Counted from the first letter of the stretch, positions 28,174-37,493 are shown. The stretch is DNA of 64,000 bases from Flavobacterium frigoris PS1 (GCF_000252125.1 NZ_AHKF01000010.1:1-64000); one strand, 5' to 3'. The notes: generated from the letters alone by a model not told the origin. Made by a program: numbers and translations.

Positions 28174-28590
28174 ATGAAAAAGCAAACTGGTATTTGGATT
28201 GACTCAACAAAAGCAATCATCGTAACTCTTGAAGGCGGTAAAGAAGCAATTACAGAAATACAATCTGATCTTGAAAATCGTGTGTATCACGATAAAGAGG
28301 GAGATAAAGGTAGTTTCTTTGGCGGACAACATATTGACTCCCAAAAATCATTTGATGAACGAAAAAAACATCAAATAAACACTTATCTAAAAGATGTAAT
28401 CTCCAATGTTACTGGGGCTGACGAATTATATATTTTTGGCCCAGCGGAAACTAAAACCAAATTAGAACAAAAAATTAACTCGGAGAAATCAACTATTGCC
28501 AGCAAGCCTAAATCTGTTGAAACATCAGACAGCATGACCGAAAACCAGATTGTGGCAAAAGTGAAACAGTTCTACAGTCAAAAACAATAG
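28174..28590 (+). CDS. Small release-factor (eRF1/baeRF)-like protein
   Basis: This 138-residue soluble protein starts GIWIDSTKAIIVTL, a strand-turn-strand pattern like the WIDHxxAxI opening of small proteins labelled translational machinery protein. A central HQINTYLKDVISNVTGADELYIFGPAETK segment recalls the eRF1-like GPxxxK pattern, and the C-terminus (MTENQIVAKVKQFY) fits the same family. Members may relate to ribosome-associated or stress functions but are uncharacterised. I infer the relationship from pattern only. The gene stands alone, with a long AT-rich upstream gap and its own terminator. Confidence 0.6.
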   Translation: MKKQTGIWIDSTKAIIVTLEGGKEAITEIQSDLENRVYHDKEGDKGSFFGGQHIDSQKSFDERKKHQINTYLKDVISNVTGADELYIFGPAETKTKLEQKINSEKSTIASKPKSVETSDSMTENQIVAKVKQFYSQKQ

Positions 28591-28633
28591 CTTTCCATTA
28601 AAAAGAGTTGTCGCTTATTTTAGCGATTGTATC

Positions 28634-28668
28634 AAAAACTACAGCAAAAAAGATGTTGTAGTTTTTTT
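28634..28668 (+). terminator. Terminator after the release-factor-like gene
   Basis: AAAAACTACA (28634-28643) pairs with TGTAGTTTTT (from 28657) around a 13-nt loop, ending in a T-run. Confidence 0.85.
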
Positions 28669-28759
28669 ATGCCACCAAATAAATTAGTTCCTACATTTGA
28701 GCTCTTCATAAATTGTTCATACAATCTATAAAGTTATTTAAAAACCGACCTTAAAATTC

Positions 28760-30721
28760 ATGACCACCAGAAAACAAAAAACAATTATTCTGTTAGTAGT
28801 ATTTACTGCAATCTTCCTGGTTTTATCCATAGCTTTCTTTGTGTTTAGAGATTCCCTCCTACAACAGGCAATCACAAAAGCCTCGACAAAAATGGAGCAA
28901 GAATACAACTGTGATTTATCTGTGAAAAAAGCTTCTTTTGAAGGTTTTTCGGGAGTGAGTTTGACCGAAATAACATTAGTACCCAAAAATGCCGATACTC
29001 TTTTTAGTATTAAAAAAATGAAAACCAGTATCAATGTCTGGCAGTTGTTTCTTGGGGAAGTACAATTAGGAAGTTTGGAAATCCAAAATGGTCTCGTACA
29101 ACTAGTTCAAAAAGGGAATGTAAAAAACTTTGCATCATTTCTAAAAAAAGAAAACAAGGAACCAACAAGCACGGATAAAAGAGATTATGCTGCTTTTGCC
29201 TATAGAATAATTTCGAACGTATTGAATCTAGTTCCAACTGATATGCGGATCGAAAACCTGAAATTCAAATTAGATGACAATGGTAAAAAAGCAACTATAG
29301 ACATCAAAAAACTTACTCTTTTTGACAAGGAAATTGAGACTTCTATTAATGTGCAAACCAATACTTTTTCACAACGATGGAGAATAAAAGGCTTTGCAGA
29401 CCCTAGAAACAAAAAAGCAGATATCCGTTTCTTCAACATTGACACTGGCGCCATAAAAGTACCGTATTTTGACGAGCGTTATAATTTAAAATCAAGCTTT
29501 GATTCCATCCGATTGAAGATTGAAAACATTGACAAAAGGGGCGGTGAACTACATATTGATGGTTTTACATCAATCTCCAACTTAAAAATACATCATCCAA
29601 AAATAGCCAACAAGGATGTTCTCATAAAAAATGCCCAATTTGATTTTCGATTGCTATTGGGTTCCGATTTTATTTCTGTAGACAGTAGTTCAACTGCTCA
29701 GTTTAACGCTATAAAATTCCATCCATATGTGTCGTATGAAACTCAATCAGATACGATTTACAAACTGAAAGTCAACATTCCTAAGATGAAAGCGCAAGAC
29801 TTCATCTCATCTCTCCCAGATGGTCTCTTTACCCATTTTCAAGGAATGGAAGCCGAAGGGACTTTTGATTACAAATTAGACTTCCGGTTTAACAAAAACA
29901 AACCAGACCAACTTGTTTTTGACAGTAATTTGAAAAAGGAGAACTTAAAAATCACAAAATATGGCGAAGCCAATCTCAACAAACTCAACGGAGAGTTTGT
30001 TTACAGAGCCATCATAAATGACGTATTACAGCGTCCTGTTTTGGTTGGAAATGCTAATTCTAGTTACACTCCGATAGATCAAATCTCGCCCTACTTAAAA
30101 AAATGTGTATTAACAACGGAAGATCCTTCTTTCTTTTCACATCACGGTTTCATTAACGAAGCCTTTAAGCAATCAATCGTAAAAAACATAAAAACCAAAA
30201 AATTCTCTAGAGGTGCGAGCACTATTAGCATGCAATTAGTAAAAAATGTTTTTCTCACCCGAGAAAAAACAGTCTCACGAAAACTGGAAGAAATCCTATT
30301 AGTTTACATTTTGGAAAACAACAGAATCGTAAGTAAGGAACGCATGCTAGAGGTTTATTTTAACATCATAGAATGGGGACCAAATGTTTATGGAATTGGA
30401 GAAGCGAGTCGGTATTATTTTCAGAAGGCTCCTGCTGACCTTAACTTAAATGAATGTTTGTATCTAGCTCGAATTATTCCTAGTCCAAAAAAATTTATGT
30501 ACCAGTTTAACGACCAAGGAAAACTTAGAGATTTTGCCCAAAAACAAGAAACTTTTTTGACCAACATCATGATCCGACGAGGTCTTATCAGTATTGACGA
30601 TACCATTTATAAATCGCAATTGATGAATATTTCTGGTCCTGCTAAATCACTTTTAAGGTTGCGCATTCAAGACAGTACAGTGGTTGATACACTATCAATA
30701 AAGGATGAGTTTGAGTTTTAA
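28760..30721 (+). CDS. AsmA-like domain fused to a GT51 peptidoglycan glycosyltransferase
   Basis: This 653-residue protein has one N-terminal transmembrane helix (about 9-28) and a periplasmic AsmA/DUF748-like beta-rich region (about 35-430). A monofunctional GT51 domain follows (about 440-620). GT51 motifs are intact: TTEDPSFFSHHG (catalytic Glu near 454), RGASTISMQLVKNVFLTR, KLEEILLVYILE and MLEVYFNIIEWGPNVYGI. There is no transpeptidase domain. It should polymerise lipid II into glycan strands; the AsmA-like part may contact lipid or envelope partners. Its arrangement differs from the compact MtgA and from class A PBPs. It is flanked by terminators, so it is monocistronic. Confidence 0.88.
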   Translation: MTTRKQKTIILLVVFTAIFLVLSIAFFVFRDSLLQQAITKASTKMEQEYNCDLSVKKASFEGFSGVSLTEITLVPKNADTLFSIKKMKTSINVWQLFLGEVQLGSLEIQNGLVQLVQKGNVKNFASFLKKENKEPTSTDKRDYAAFAYRIISNVLNLVPTDMRIENLKFKLDDNGKKATIDIKKLTLFDKEIETSINVQTNTFSQRWRIKGFADPRNKKADIRFFNIDTGAIKVPYFDERYNLKSSFDSIRLKIENIDKRGGELHIDGFTSISNLKIHHPKIANKDVLIKNAQFDFRLLLGSDFISVDSSSTAQFNAIKFHPYVSYETQSDTIYKLKVNIPKMKAQDFISSLPDGLFTHFQGMEAEGTFDYKLDFRFNKNKPDQLVFDSNLKKENLKITKYGEANLNKLNGEFVYRAIINDVLQRPVLVGNANSSYTPIDQISPYLKKCVLTTEDPSFFSHHGFINEAFKQSIVKNIKTKKFSRGASTISMQLVKNVFLTREKTVSRKLEEILLVYILENNRIVSKERMLEVYFNIIEWGPNVYGIGEASRYYFQKAPADLNLNECLYLARIIPSPKKFMYQFNDQGKLRDFAQKQETFLTNIMIRRGLISIDDTIYKSQLMNISGPAKSLLRLRIQDSTVVDTLSIKDEFEF

Positions 30722-30780
30722 TAATTAACCTCTAAGCTCCCAAATAATTCGTACTGACTTCAAAAGTTAAATATGCAACA

Positions 30781-30807
30781 AAGCCCACAAAATTTCTTTG
30801 TGGGCTT
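30781..30807. terminator. Terminator between GT51 and aldo/keto reductase genes
   Basis: AAGCCCACAAA (30781-30791) and TTTGTGGGCTT (30797-30807) form an 11-bp stem with loop ATTTC between two convergent genes. The T-tract is short, with TTTGTTACTT on the plus side. Confidence 0.8.
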
Positions 30808-30840
30808 TGTTACTTATTTTGTGTCTAAGCAGTTAAATAA

Positions 30841-31878
30841 TTAAGGTGCCGGATCAGGAATTATTGACTGAACCTCATTTATAGCTTTCAAGACATCCTC
30901 AGATAAAGTTACCTTGATGGTGTCAATATTTTCTTTTAATTGTTCCATTGTTGTGGCGCCAATTATTGTACTGGTTAAGAAAGGCTGCTGCTCAATAAAA
31001 GCCAAAGATAGTTCTGTCAATGACAATCCGTTTTTAACAGCTATTTCTTGGTACAATTTTGTTGCCTCAATACATTGAGCACTATTATATCTTGTATATT
31101 GCGGAAACAAGTTAATTCTAGCATTAGGATGACTTTCTCCAGTCAAAAACTTACCAGACAAAACACCAAATCCCATAGGCGAATATGCCAACAAACCTAC
31201 ATTTTCACGTGCACAAACCTCAGCCGAAGCGTTTTCAAAGAGTCTATTCAATAACGAATATGGATTTTGAATTGTTTTTACTCGAGGCAGATTGTTGTAT
31301 TTATTCTCTTCTAGAAAACGCATGATTCCCCAAGCATTTTCATTAGAAAGTCCGATGTGCTTGATTTTACCTTCTTTTACAAAACCTTCTAAGGTTGTTA
31401 GCACTTCATGAATATTATCTTCCCACTGATCATCTTGCAATGTGAAGCCGCGTTGCCCAAAATAATTCGTTTTGCGCTCTGGCCAGTGCAATTGATACAA
31501 ATCGATATAATCTGTTTGTAAACGCTTTAAACTATTGTCTAATGCATATTTTATACTTGCTGCTGAAAAATCATTCTTCTCGCGCATATAGGTAAAACTT
31601 GGATTAGGACCTGCAATTTTAGATGCTAAAACTATTTCTTCTCTTTTTCTCGATTTTTTAAACCAGCTCCCCAGAATTTTTTCAGTGCTACCATAAGTTT
31701 CCTCTCGTGCTGGAATTGAATACATCTCAGCAGTATCAAAAAAATTTACGCCTTGTTCTAAAGCATAGTCCATTTGTGCATGACCATCTGCTTCTGTGTT
31801 TTGTTGTCCAAAAGTCATCGTTCCAAGGCAAATCTTACTGACTTTTATATCAGTATTGGGTAAAGTAGTATATTTCAT
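30841..31878 (-). CDS. Aldo/keto reductase (Tas/YajO-like)
   Basis: This 345-residue (beta/alpha)8 oxidoreductase carries the AKR tetrad: Asp and Tyr in FFDTAEMYS, Lys in LASKIAG and His in LYQLHWP. The NADPH site is formed by GATTMEQLKENI near the C-terminus. The sequence LGTMTFGQQNTEADGHAQMDYA matches the Tas branch, which reduces aldehydes or ketones with unknown physiological substrates. It is a single gene in the cytoplasm, with its own two-element promoter. Confidence 0.95.
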   Translation of the reverse strand: MKYTTLPNTDIKVSKICLGTMTFGQQNTEADGHAQMDYALEQGVNFFDTAEMYSIPAREETYGSTEKILGSWFKKSRKREEIVLASKIAGPNPSFTYMREKNDFSAASIKYALDNSLKRLQTDYIDLYQLHWPERKTNYFGQRGFTLQDDQWEDNIHEVLTTLEGFVKEGKIKHIGLSNENAWGIMRFLEENKYNNLPRVKTIQNPYSLLNRLFENASAEVCARENVGLLAYSPMGFGVLSGKFLTGESHPNARINLFPQYTRYNSAQCIEATKLYQEIAVKNGLSLTELSLAFIEQQPFLTSTIIGATTMEQLKENIDTIKVTLSEDVLKAINEVQSIIPDPAP

Positions 31879-31905
31879 TTATAGTAAATTTAAAGTATAA
31901 AGGTA

Positions 31906-31937
31906 CAAATGTAGATTTTATTGGTCCTGTTCCTCAA
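31906..31937 (-). promoter_or_regulatory. Promoter of the aldo/keto reductase gene
   Basis: On the minus strand, TTG (complement of 31935-31937), a 21-nt spacer and TACATTTG (complement of 31906-31913) match both Bacteroidota promoter elements, 27 bp before the start codon. Confidence 0.75.
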
Positions 31938-32030
31938 ACGTATTAACAGATATTTTAGAAACGTTTATGTAATAAAAATGGTTCAAAGTAAAAACTCTGA
32001 ACCATTAAAATTATGAAGCCTTGAAACTTT

Positions 32031-32972
32031 TTAATTAATTTCATTCAGCATTTCAGCAATTTCGTCTAATCTTGGTGTAAGAATAATTTCGATTCTACGA
32101 TTTTTAGCTTTTCCTTCTGCCGTAGCATTACTTGTCAAAGGAGAGAACTCCCCTCTTCCGGCAGCCGTAAGATTTTGCTTGTTGATCGCTCTGTTCTCAC
32201 TCAGAATAGCAACAATTGCAGTCGCTCTTTTAGTTGATAAATCCCAGTTATTAGCGATTGGTCCTGAACTAGAAAAACCATCATCATCAGTATGTCCTTC
32301 AATCAAAACTGAGATATCTGGATTGTCGCCCAAAACTTTTCCCAATTCAACCACTGCTTTTTTACCCTCAGCTCCTACTGAATAGCTACCGGAATTAAAA
32401 AGCAATTTATTTTCCATAGAAACATAAACTTTCCCGTTTTTTTGCTCTACTGTAAGTCCTTTTCCTTCAAAACTATTCAAGGCTTTAGATAAAGTTTCTT
32501 TCAGTTTCTTCATAGTCGCTTCTTTGGCAGCAATCAAAGATTCCATTTCTTGCAAGCGCTGTGAACTTTTGTTTAAACGCTCTTGTTCAATTGCCAGTGC
32601 CTTTCCTTTAGCATCTAATTGAGCAAGCAAATCACGATTTTTACTCATGTTGATTTGCAAAGCCTCATTACTATTTTTTTCCAATGCTTTATAGGACTCA
32701 TTAAGCAAATCCATTTTATTACTTAAAGCGCCATAATCAGCAAGCCATTTATCACGTTCTAATTTCAACTTAGCGAAATCATTTTTCAATGCATCTTGAT
32801 CCAGTTCTAATTGATTTTTAGCACTAGTAAGTTCTGAATTTTCATCAGCTAAACTTCTATTTTCCTTTTTTAGGTCTGTAAATTTGTTTTCTAGATCATT
32901 GTATATCTTCTTAGATACGCAAGAAGTCGAAAGCGCCATTATCAGCAATCCTAGAGAGATTTTCTTTATCAT
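32031..32972 (-). CDS. OmpA-family peptidoglycan-binding lipoprotein with coiled coil
   Basis: This 313-residue protein has a lipoprotein signal (LLIMALSTSC, Cys17) and a long charged coiled coil (about 20-165). A C-terminal OmpA-like domain follows (about 180-305; LIEGHTDDDG, NWDLSTKRATAIVAIL, AAGRGEFSPL). The Asp and Arg that bind diaminopimelate are present. It probably tethers the outer membrane to the cell wall. It lies 38 bp downstream of xthA on the same strand and may share its transcript. Confidence 0.92.
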   Translation of the reverse strand: MIKKISLGLLIMALSTSCVSKKIYNDLENKFTDLKKENRSLADENSELTSAKNQLELDQDALKNDFAKLKLERDKWLADYGALSNKMDLLNESYKALEKNSNEALQINMSKNRDLLAQLDAKGKALAIEQERLNKSSQRLQEMESLIAAKEATMKKLKETLSKALNSFEGKGLTVEQKNGKVYVSMENKLLFNSGSYSVGAEGKKAVVELGKVLGDNPDISVLIEGHTDDDGFSSSGPIANNWDLSTKRATAIVAILSENRAINKQNLTAAGRGEFSPLTSNATAEGKAKNRRIEIILTPRLDEIAEMLNEIN

Positions 32973-33010
32973 TTTTATAATTTAAATTTGGGTTATTAGA
33001 TCTTTTTACT

Positions 33011-33775
33011 TTATTCTACTTCAACTAAAACGGGACAATGGTCAGAATGTTTTGCCTCTGCTAATATAAGTGCTCTTTTTATTCGATCCTTTAACGGTTC
33101 GCTTACTAAACAATAGTCAATACGCCATCCTTTATTATTTGCTCTTGCTGTAGGAACACGCATCGTCCACCAGCTGTAATTGTCTGGTTCTTTGTTTAAA
33201 AAACGAAAACTATCAATAAAACCATTATTCAAAAAAGTGTCAAGCCAGGCTCTTTCCTCAGGTAAAAACCCAGATACTTTTTTATTTCGAATGGGATCAT
33301 GTATGTCAATAGCTTCATGACAAATATTATAATCTCCACAAATCACTAAATTAGGAACTGTTTTCTTCAGCTCATTAATGTAATTCTGGAAATCATCCAT
33401 AAACATAAATTTATGATCCAGTCTTTCGCTGTTAGTTCCCGAAGGCAAATAAAGGCTCATTACTGACATTTCATCAAAATCCACACGAATATTTCGCCCT
33501 TCAAAATCCATATGCGGGATTCCTGTTCCAAAAACAACATTATTAGGTTTCACTTTTGACAAGATTGCTACACCGCTATATCCCTTTTTGGTTGCGGGAA
33601 ACCAATAATGATAAGGGTAACCTGCTAATTCGAAATCTAATAATGGCAGTTGATCTGGAGACGCCTTAATTTCCTGAAGACAAATTACATCAGGATTTGC
33701 CTGCTGCAACCAGTTTATGAATCCTTTTGAAATTGCAGAACGAATTCCGTTAACATTGTAGGAGATAATTCTCAT
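33011..33775 (-). CDS. xthA: Exodeoxyribonuclease III
   Basis: This 254-residue enzyme of the exonuclease-endonuclease-phosphatase fold has ISYNVNGIRSA (Asn), CLQEIKA (metal-binding Glu), GDYNICHEAIDI (catalytic Asp and Asn), WRIDYCLVS and KHSDHCPV (catalytic Asp-His). It nicks abasic sites and degrades DNA 3' to 5' in base-excision repair. Length and motifs are canonical for XthA. It is divergent from olsF. Confidence 0.96.
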   Translation of the reverse strand: MRIISYNVNGIRSAISKGFINWLQQANPDVICLQEIKASPDQLPLLDFELAGYPYHYWFPATKKGYSGVAILSKVKPNNVVFGTGIPHMDFEGRNIRVDFDEMSVMSLYLPSGTNSERLDHKFMFMDDFQNYINELKKTVPNLVICGDYNICHEAIDIHDPIRNKKVSGFLPEERAWLDTFLNNGFIDSFRFLNKEPDNYSWWTMRVPTARANNKGWRIDYCLVSEPLKDRIKRALILAEAKHSDHCPVLVEVE

Positions 33776-33878
33776 TGATATAAATTTTTGAATTTCAAAA
33801 GTAATAAAAATTAAAAAGGATATACCGCAAAAACCAGAAAATCGAATACGGCAATAGCCAGATAATGGAGTTTTTTTC

Positions 33879-33886
33879 TATCTTTG
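33879..33886 (+). promoter_or_regulatory. Candidate -7 box of olsF
   Basis: TATCTTTG, a full TAnnTTTG match, lies 26 bp before the ATG at 33913. No -33 TTG is visible. Confidence 0.55.
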
Positions 33887-33912
33887 TTTTTCGCTCAATA
33901 AACAAAACGTAA

Positions 33913-35721
33913 ATGGGTTTAGTTACCGCCAAAGAAGTTGCAAAAGCAATAAATGCTGAAAAATATGGGGTTTTCGGAACTTTTTCCGGTTGGCTTTTAA
34001 TGAAGGTTTTAAAAATATCCAAGCTTAATAAATTTTACGACAGCAACAAACACTTAGAAGACATTGACTTCCTAAATGCTATCGTAGATGATTTACACAT
34101 AAACTTTGAAATTCCGCAGGAAGATTTTAAACGCCTTCCGAAAGAAGGTGCATATATAACTATTTCAAACCATCCACTGGGAGGAATAGACGGTGTTTTA
34201 TTATTGAAATTAATGCTCGAGAGAGAGCCTAATTTCAAAATAATCGCTAATTTCCTATTGCACAGAATTACGCCTCTTAAGAAATATATCATGCCCGTGA
34301 ATCCTTTTGAAAACCATAAGGATGCAAAGTCAAGTGTTATTGGAATCAAAGAAACTTTACGTCACCTAAGTGATGGAAAACCTCTTGGAATGTTTCCAGC
34401 AGGAGAAGTTTCCAGCTATAAGGACGGAAAACACATGGTCGATAAACCATGGGAAGAAGGTGCCATCAAAGTTATTAGAAAAGCACAAGTTCCTGTTGTT
34501 CCTATTTATTTTCATGCTAAAAACAGTTGGTTATTTTATCTTCTTTCTAAAATTAGCGGAACGTTTCGTACTGCAAAATTACCATCAGAAGTTTTCAGTC
34601 AGAAGCATCGCGTGATAAAAGTACGAATCGGAAAACCTATTTCTGTAGCCGAACAAAATGAATACAAAACGATCGAAGCCTATTCAGAATTCTTGAGAAA
34701 GAAAACCTATATGCTGGCTAATCCATACGAGAAAGAAAGTAAGTTACTGATTCCTCCAACTTTAAAAATACCTAGAAGTCCAAAAGAAATCGCAACTCCC
34801 GCCAATGGCGAAAAAATGATTGCGGAAGTAGATTCTTTAAGAGATACGGATTGCAGACTATTGCAAAGTAAAAACTACGAAGTCTTTTTTGCAGCAGCCG
34901 ATAAAATCCCAAGCATCCTTCATGAAATAGGTCGCTTGCGTGAAATCACATTCCGCGAAGTAGGAGAAGGAACAAATGAATCTATTGACTTAGACAAATT
35001 TGACCAATACTACCACCATCTTTTTTTATGGGATGAGGACGCAAAGAAAATTGCCGGTGCATACCGAATGGGATTGGGTTCTGAAATTTTTCCTAAATAT
35101 GGAATCGAAGGATTCTATTTAAATGAACTTTTTCGCTTTGAGCCTGAGTTACATGATATGATGCACAAGTCCATAGAAATGGGTAGAGCATTTATCATCA
35201 AGGAATACCAACAAAAACCGATGCCTCTTTTCTTGCTTTGGAAAGGAATTATTCACACGACTTTACGTTTTCCGGAACATAAATTTCTTCTTGGTGGCGT
35301 GAGTATAAGCAATCAATTTTCTGATTTCTCAAAATCTTTGATGATTGAATTTATGAAATCGAATTATTACGATCCCTATATCGCACAATACATTCACCCA
35401 AAGAAAGCATATAAAGTCAAGTTAAAGGATGCCGACAAAGATTTTATCTTTAATGAAACAGAGGCCGACTTAAATAAGTTTGATAAAATTATTGACGAAT
35501 TAGAACCTGGAATTTTACGTTTGCCTGTATTAATAAAAAAATACATCAAGCAAAATGCAAAGGTGGTCGCTTTTAATGTAGATCCATTGTTCAACAATGC
35601 CGTTGACGGCTTAATGTACATCAGAGTCGCTGATATTCCAGAAAGCACCATGAAACCAGTTATGGAAGAATTTCAAGCGGAACTGGAACGAAAATTAAAT
35701 GAAAAAGACAAATCACATTAA
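33913..35721 (+). CDS. olsF: Bifunctional ornithine-lipid acyltransferase (OlsF type)
   Basis: This 602-residue protein joins two acyltransferases. The N-terminal part (about 75-255) is PlsC-like, with SNHPLGGIDG in place of the usual NHxxxxD block and MFPAGEVSS as block III. The C-terminal part (about 310-490) is a hemolysin/OlsB-like GNAT domain with LREITFREVGEGTNESIDLD and GAYRMGLG. This order matches OlsF of Serratia and Flavobacterium johnsoniae, where the GNAT half N-acylates ornithine and the PlsC half O-acylates the lyso-lipid. It probably makes ornithine or related aminolipids in the cytoplasmic membrane. It is a single gene with its own terminator. Confidence 0.82.
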   Translation: MGLVTAKEVAKAINAEKYGVFGTFSGWLLMKVLKISKLNKFYDSNKHLEDIDFLNAIVDDLHINFEIPQEDFKRLPKEGAYITISNHPLGGIDGVLLLKLMLEREPNFKIIANFLLHRITPLKKYIMPVNPFENHKDAKSSVIGIKETLRHLSDGKPLGMFPAGEVSSYKDGKHMVDKPWEEGAIKVIRKAQVPVVPIYFHAKNSWLFYLLSKISGTFRTAKLPSEVFSQKHRVIKVRIGKPISVAEQNEYKTIEAYSEFLRKKTYMLANPYEKESKLLIPPTLKIPRSPKEIATPANGEKMIAEVDSLRDTDCRLLQSKNYEVFFAAADKIPSILHEIGRLREITFREVGEGTNESIDLDKFDQYYHHLFLWDEDAKKIAGAYRMGLGSEIFPKYGIEGFYLNELFRFEPELHDMMHKSIEMGRAFIIKEYQQKPMPLFLLWKGIIHTTLRFPEHKFLLGGVSISNQFSDFSKSLMIEFMKSNYYDPYIAQYIHPKKAYKVKLKDADKDFIFNETEADLNKFDKIIDELEPGILRLPVLIKKYIKQNAKVVAFNVDPLFNNAVDGLMYIRVADIPESTMKPVMEEFQAELERKLNEKDKSH

Positions 35722-35741
35722 ACTTGTTTATAGAACAACAT

Positions 35742-35772
35742 AAAAAAGTCTCGACAATGTCGAGACTTTTTT
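35742..35772. terminator. Terminator between olsF and the TM2 gene
   Basis: AAAAAAGTCTCGAC (35742-35755) and GTCGAGACTTTTTT (35759-35772) are perfect 14-bp arms with a 3-nt loop. Runs of A and T on each side make it usable by both convergent genes. Confidence 0.92.
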
Positions 35773-35776
35773 ATGT

Positions 35777-36058
35777 TTAAAACCATGCTTTTTTATTAAG
35801 CTGATACGTTTGATAGAATTCTTCATCTGACTTTGTCAAGTATATAATTCCTTCTATAAAACCTAGTAATGTAGTTACTGTACCACAAGTAAAAACACTA
35901 ATCACTAACCATATTATCCCTTCGCTGGTATATCCCAAAAGGAATTTATGAATCCCTAAAGAACCTAATAATATCGCTAGTAAACCTGCTGCCAATTTCT
36001 TGTTGTTTTCTATAGGCGGTTGCGGGTTATTCCAGTGTTCGTATTTTGTGTTTTCCAT
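35777..36058 (-). CDS. TM2 domain membrane protein
   Basis: This 93-residue protein has the TM2 pattern: KLAAGLLAILLGSLGIHKFLLG (first helix and the GIHKFLLG turn), then IIWLVISVFTCGTVTTLLGFIEGIIYL (second helix). TM2 proteins are two-helix membrane proteins of unknown molecular function. A polar Pro/Asn-rich N-terminus precedes the helices. It lies 48 bp downstream of the dehydrogenase-VOC gene on the same strand. Confidence 0.88.
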   Translation of the reverse strand: MENTKYEHWNNPQPPIENNKKLAAGLLAILLGSLGIHKFLLGYTSEGIIWLVISVFTCGTVTTLLGFIEGIIYLTKSDEEFYQTYQLNKKAWF

Positions 36059-36106
36059 ATGTTAGTTATAATTTGAAATGTTTTCGTTAAATAAATATAT
36101 AAATTT

Positions 36107-37465
36107 TTATTTAAAAGTGCTATCGATAGGCTCCCAAAGTTCAATTTTATTTCCCTCAGGATCTAAAATCCAAGCAAATTTACCGTAATCATAGGACTCC
36201 ATTTCGCCTACAAGAGTTACACCTTCTAGCTTTAATTGCATCAACAATTTCTCTAAATTGGCAACTCTGAAGTTTTGCATGAATTGTTTTTCGCTGGGAG
36301 CAAAATAAGTGGTGTCATCTGCAAATGGAGACCATTGCGTAGAACAATCTGTACCGTCTTTGTCTTTCCACCAGAAGGTTGATCCATAATCATCTGTTTT
36401 AAGACCCAAATGTTTGCCATACCAAGCAACTAGCTCTTTTGAATCCTTAGATTTGAAGAAAAAACCTCCAATTCCTGTCACTCGTTTTTCAAGTTCTGGC
36501 TTTAGGGTTTGCCCAAAATATTTCACTTTAACTTTATCTACTATGACTTGCGCCAATCGTTCATGACTTTCAAATGTCCAACCCGCAACATGTGGTGTTA
36601 AAATCACATTTGGCGCTTCTAATAAATATTGAAAAGCTGCTGGTGTATTTTCTTCTTGAAAAAGAGTTTCAAAAGACAATTTCTCATATTCCAAAACATC
36701 AAGTCCTGCTCCTAGTATTTTGCCTGACTGCATTGCGGTAACCAAATCGGCCGTTACGATGTTTTTTCCGCGTGAGGTATTGAAAATCCAAAAAGACTTG
36801 GCAAAACCACCTATAAATGCCGCATCAACCATTTTATTGGTCTTTGGAGTCCAGGGAATGTGCAAACTCAAGACATCCGCTTTTAGTTGCAATTCTCCTA
36901 GTGAAACCTGCTTTGCATTTGCATCAGCCACATTTTCCTGAATATCGTAGCACAAAACTTCCACATCAAAACCGCGCAGTTTTTTAGCAAAAGATTTTCC
37001 CATATTTCCGTATCCAATTATCCCTACCGTTTTACCGTCGAGTTCATGGCCGCGGTTACTCTCGCGGTTCCAATGTCCGGAACGAATTTCCTTATCAGCA
37101 GTATTTAGTTTATTGAAAAGAGACAGAATCATTCCCAAAGTATGCTCAGCAACTGCGTTTCTGTTTCCTTCGGGCGCAGCTATCAATTCGATGTTCTTTG
37201 ACAGAGCATAATCACAGTCAATACTTTCCAGTCCGGCTCCTACTCGCGCAATAAATTGCAAATTAGTAGCTTTGTCAAGGAATTCCTTGTCAATCTTGAA
37301 TCGGCTACGAATTACGATTCCTTGATAGTCTTGAATTTTAGCTTCGATTTCTTCCTTTGAGGAAGTGAAGTCTTCATGGTTTGTAAAACCCAGTTCCTGC
37401 AATTGCCCCATTAATATTGGGTTGTTGCTATCGATGTGTAGAATTTTAATGTTTTCTGGTTCCAA
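36107..37465 (-). CDS. D-2-hydroxyacid dehydrogenase fused to a VOC (glyoxalase-like) domain
   Basis: Residues about 1-318 form a complete D-2-hydroxyacid dehydrogenase: NAD site GIIGYGNMG (about 148-156) and catalytic Arg232 (NTSRG), Glu259 (LDVLE) and His292 (TPHVAG). It resembles SerA-type phosphoglycerate dehydrogenases without the ACT domain. Residues about 328-452 form a VOC domain (TGIGGFFFKSKDSKELVAWY, then FAWILDPEGNKIELWEP), normally a separate gene. The join is in frame, with no Met or stop near residue 318-328. The start is TTG at 37465, because no in-frame ATG precedes IKILHIDSN and a -7 box lies 28 bp upstream. The VOC part's role is unknown. Confidence 0.88.
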   Translation of the reverse strand: MEPENIKILHIDSNNPILMGQLQELGFTNHEDFTSSKEEIEAKIQDYQGIVIRSRFKIDKEFLDKATNLQFIARVGAGLESIDCDYALSKNIELIAAPEGNRNAVAEHTLGMILSLFNKLNTADKEIRSGHWNRESNRGHELDGKTVGIIGYGNMGKSFAKKLRGFDVEVLCYDIQENVADANAKQVSLGELQLKADVLSLHIPWTPKTNKMVDAAFIGGFAKSFWIFNTSRGKNIVTADLVTAMQSGKILGAGLDVLEYEKLSFETLFQEENTPAAFQYLLEAPNVILTPHVAGWTFESHERLAQVIVDKVKVKYFGQTLKPELEKRVTGIGGFFFKSKDSKELVAWYGKHLGLKTDDYGSTFWWKDKDGTDCSTQWSPFADDTTYFAPSEKQFMQNFRVANLEKLLMQLKLEGVTLVGEMESYDYGKFAWILDPEGNKIELWEPIDSTFK

Positions 37466-37493
37466 AATATCCGTTTTTGATTTGAATGAAATT

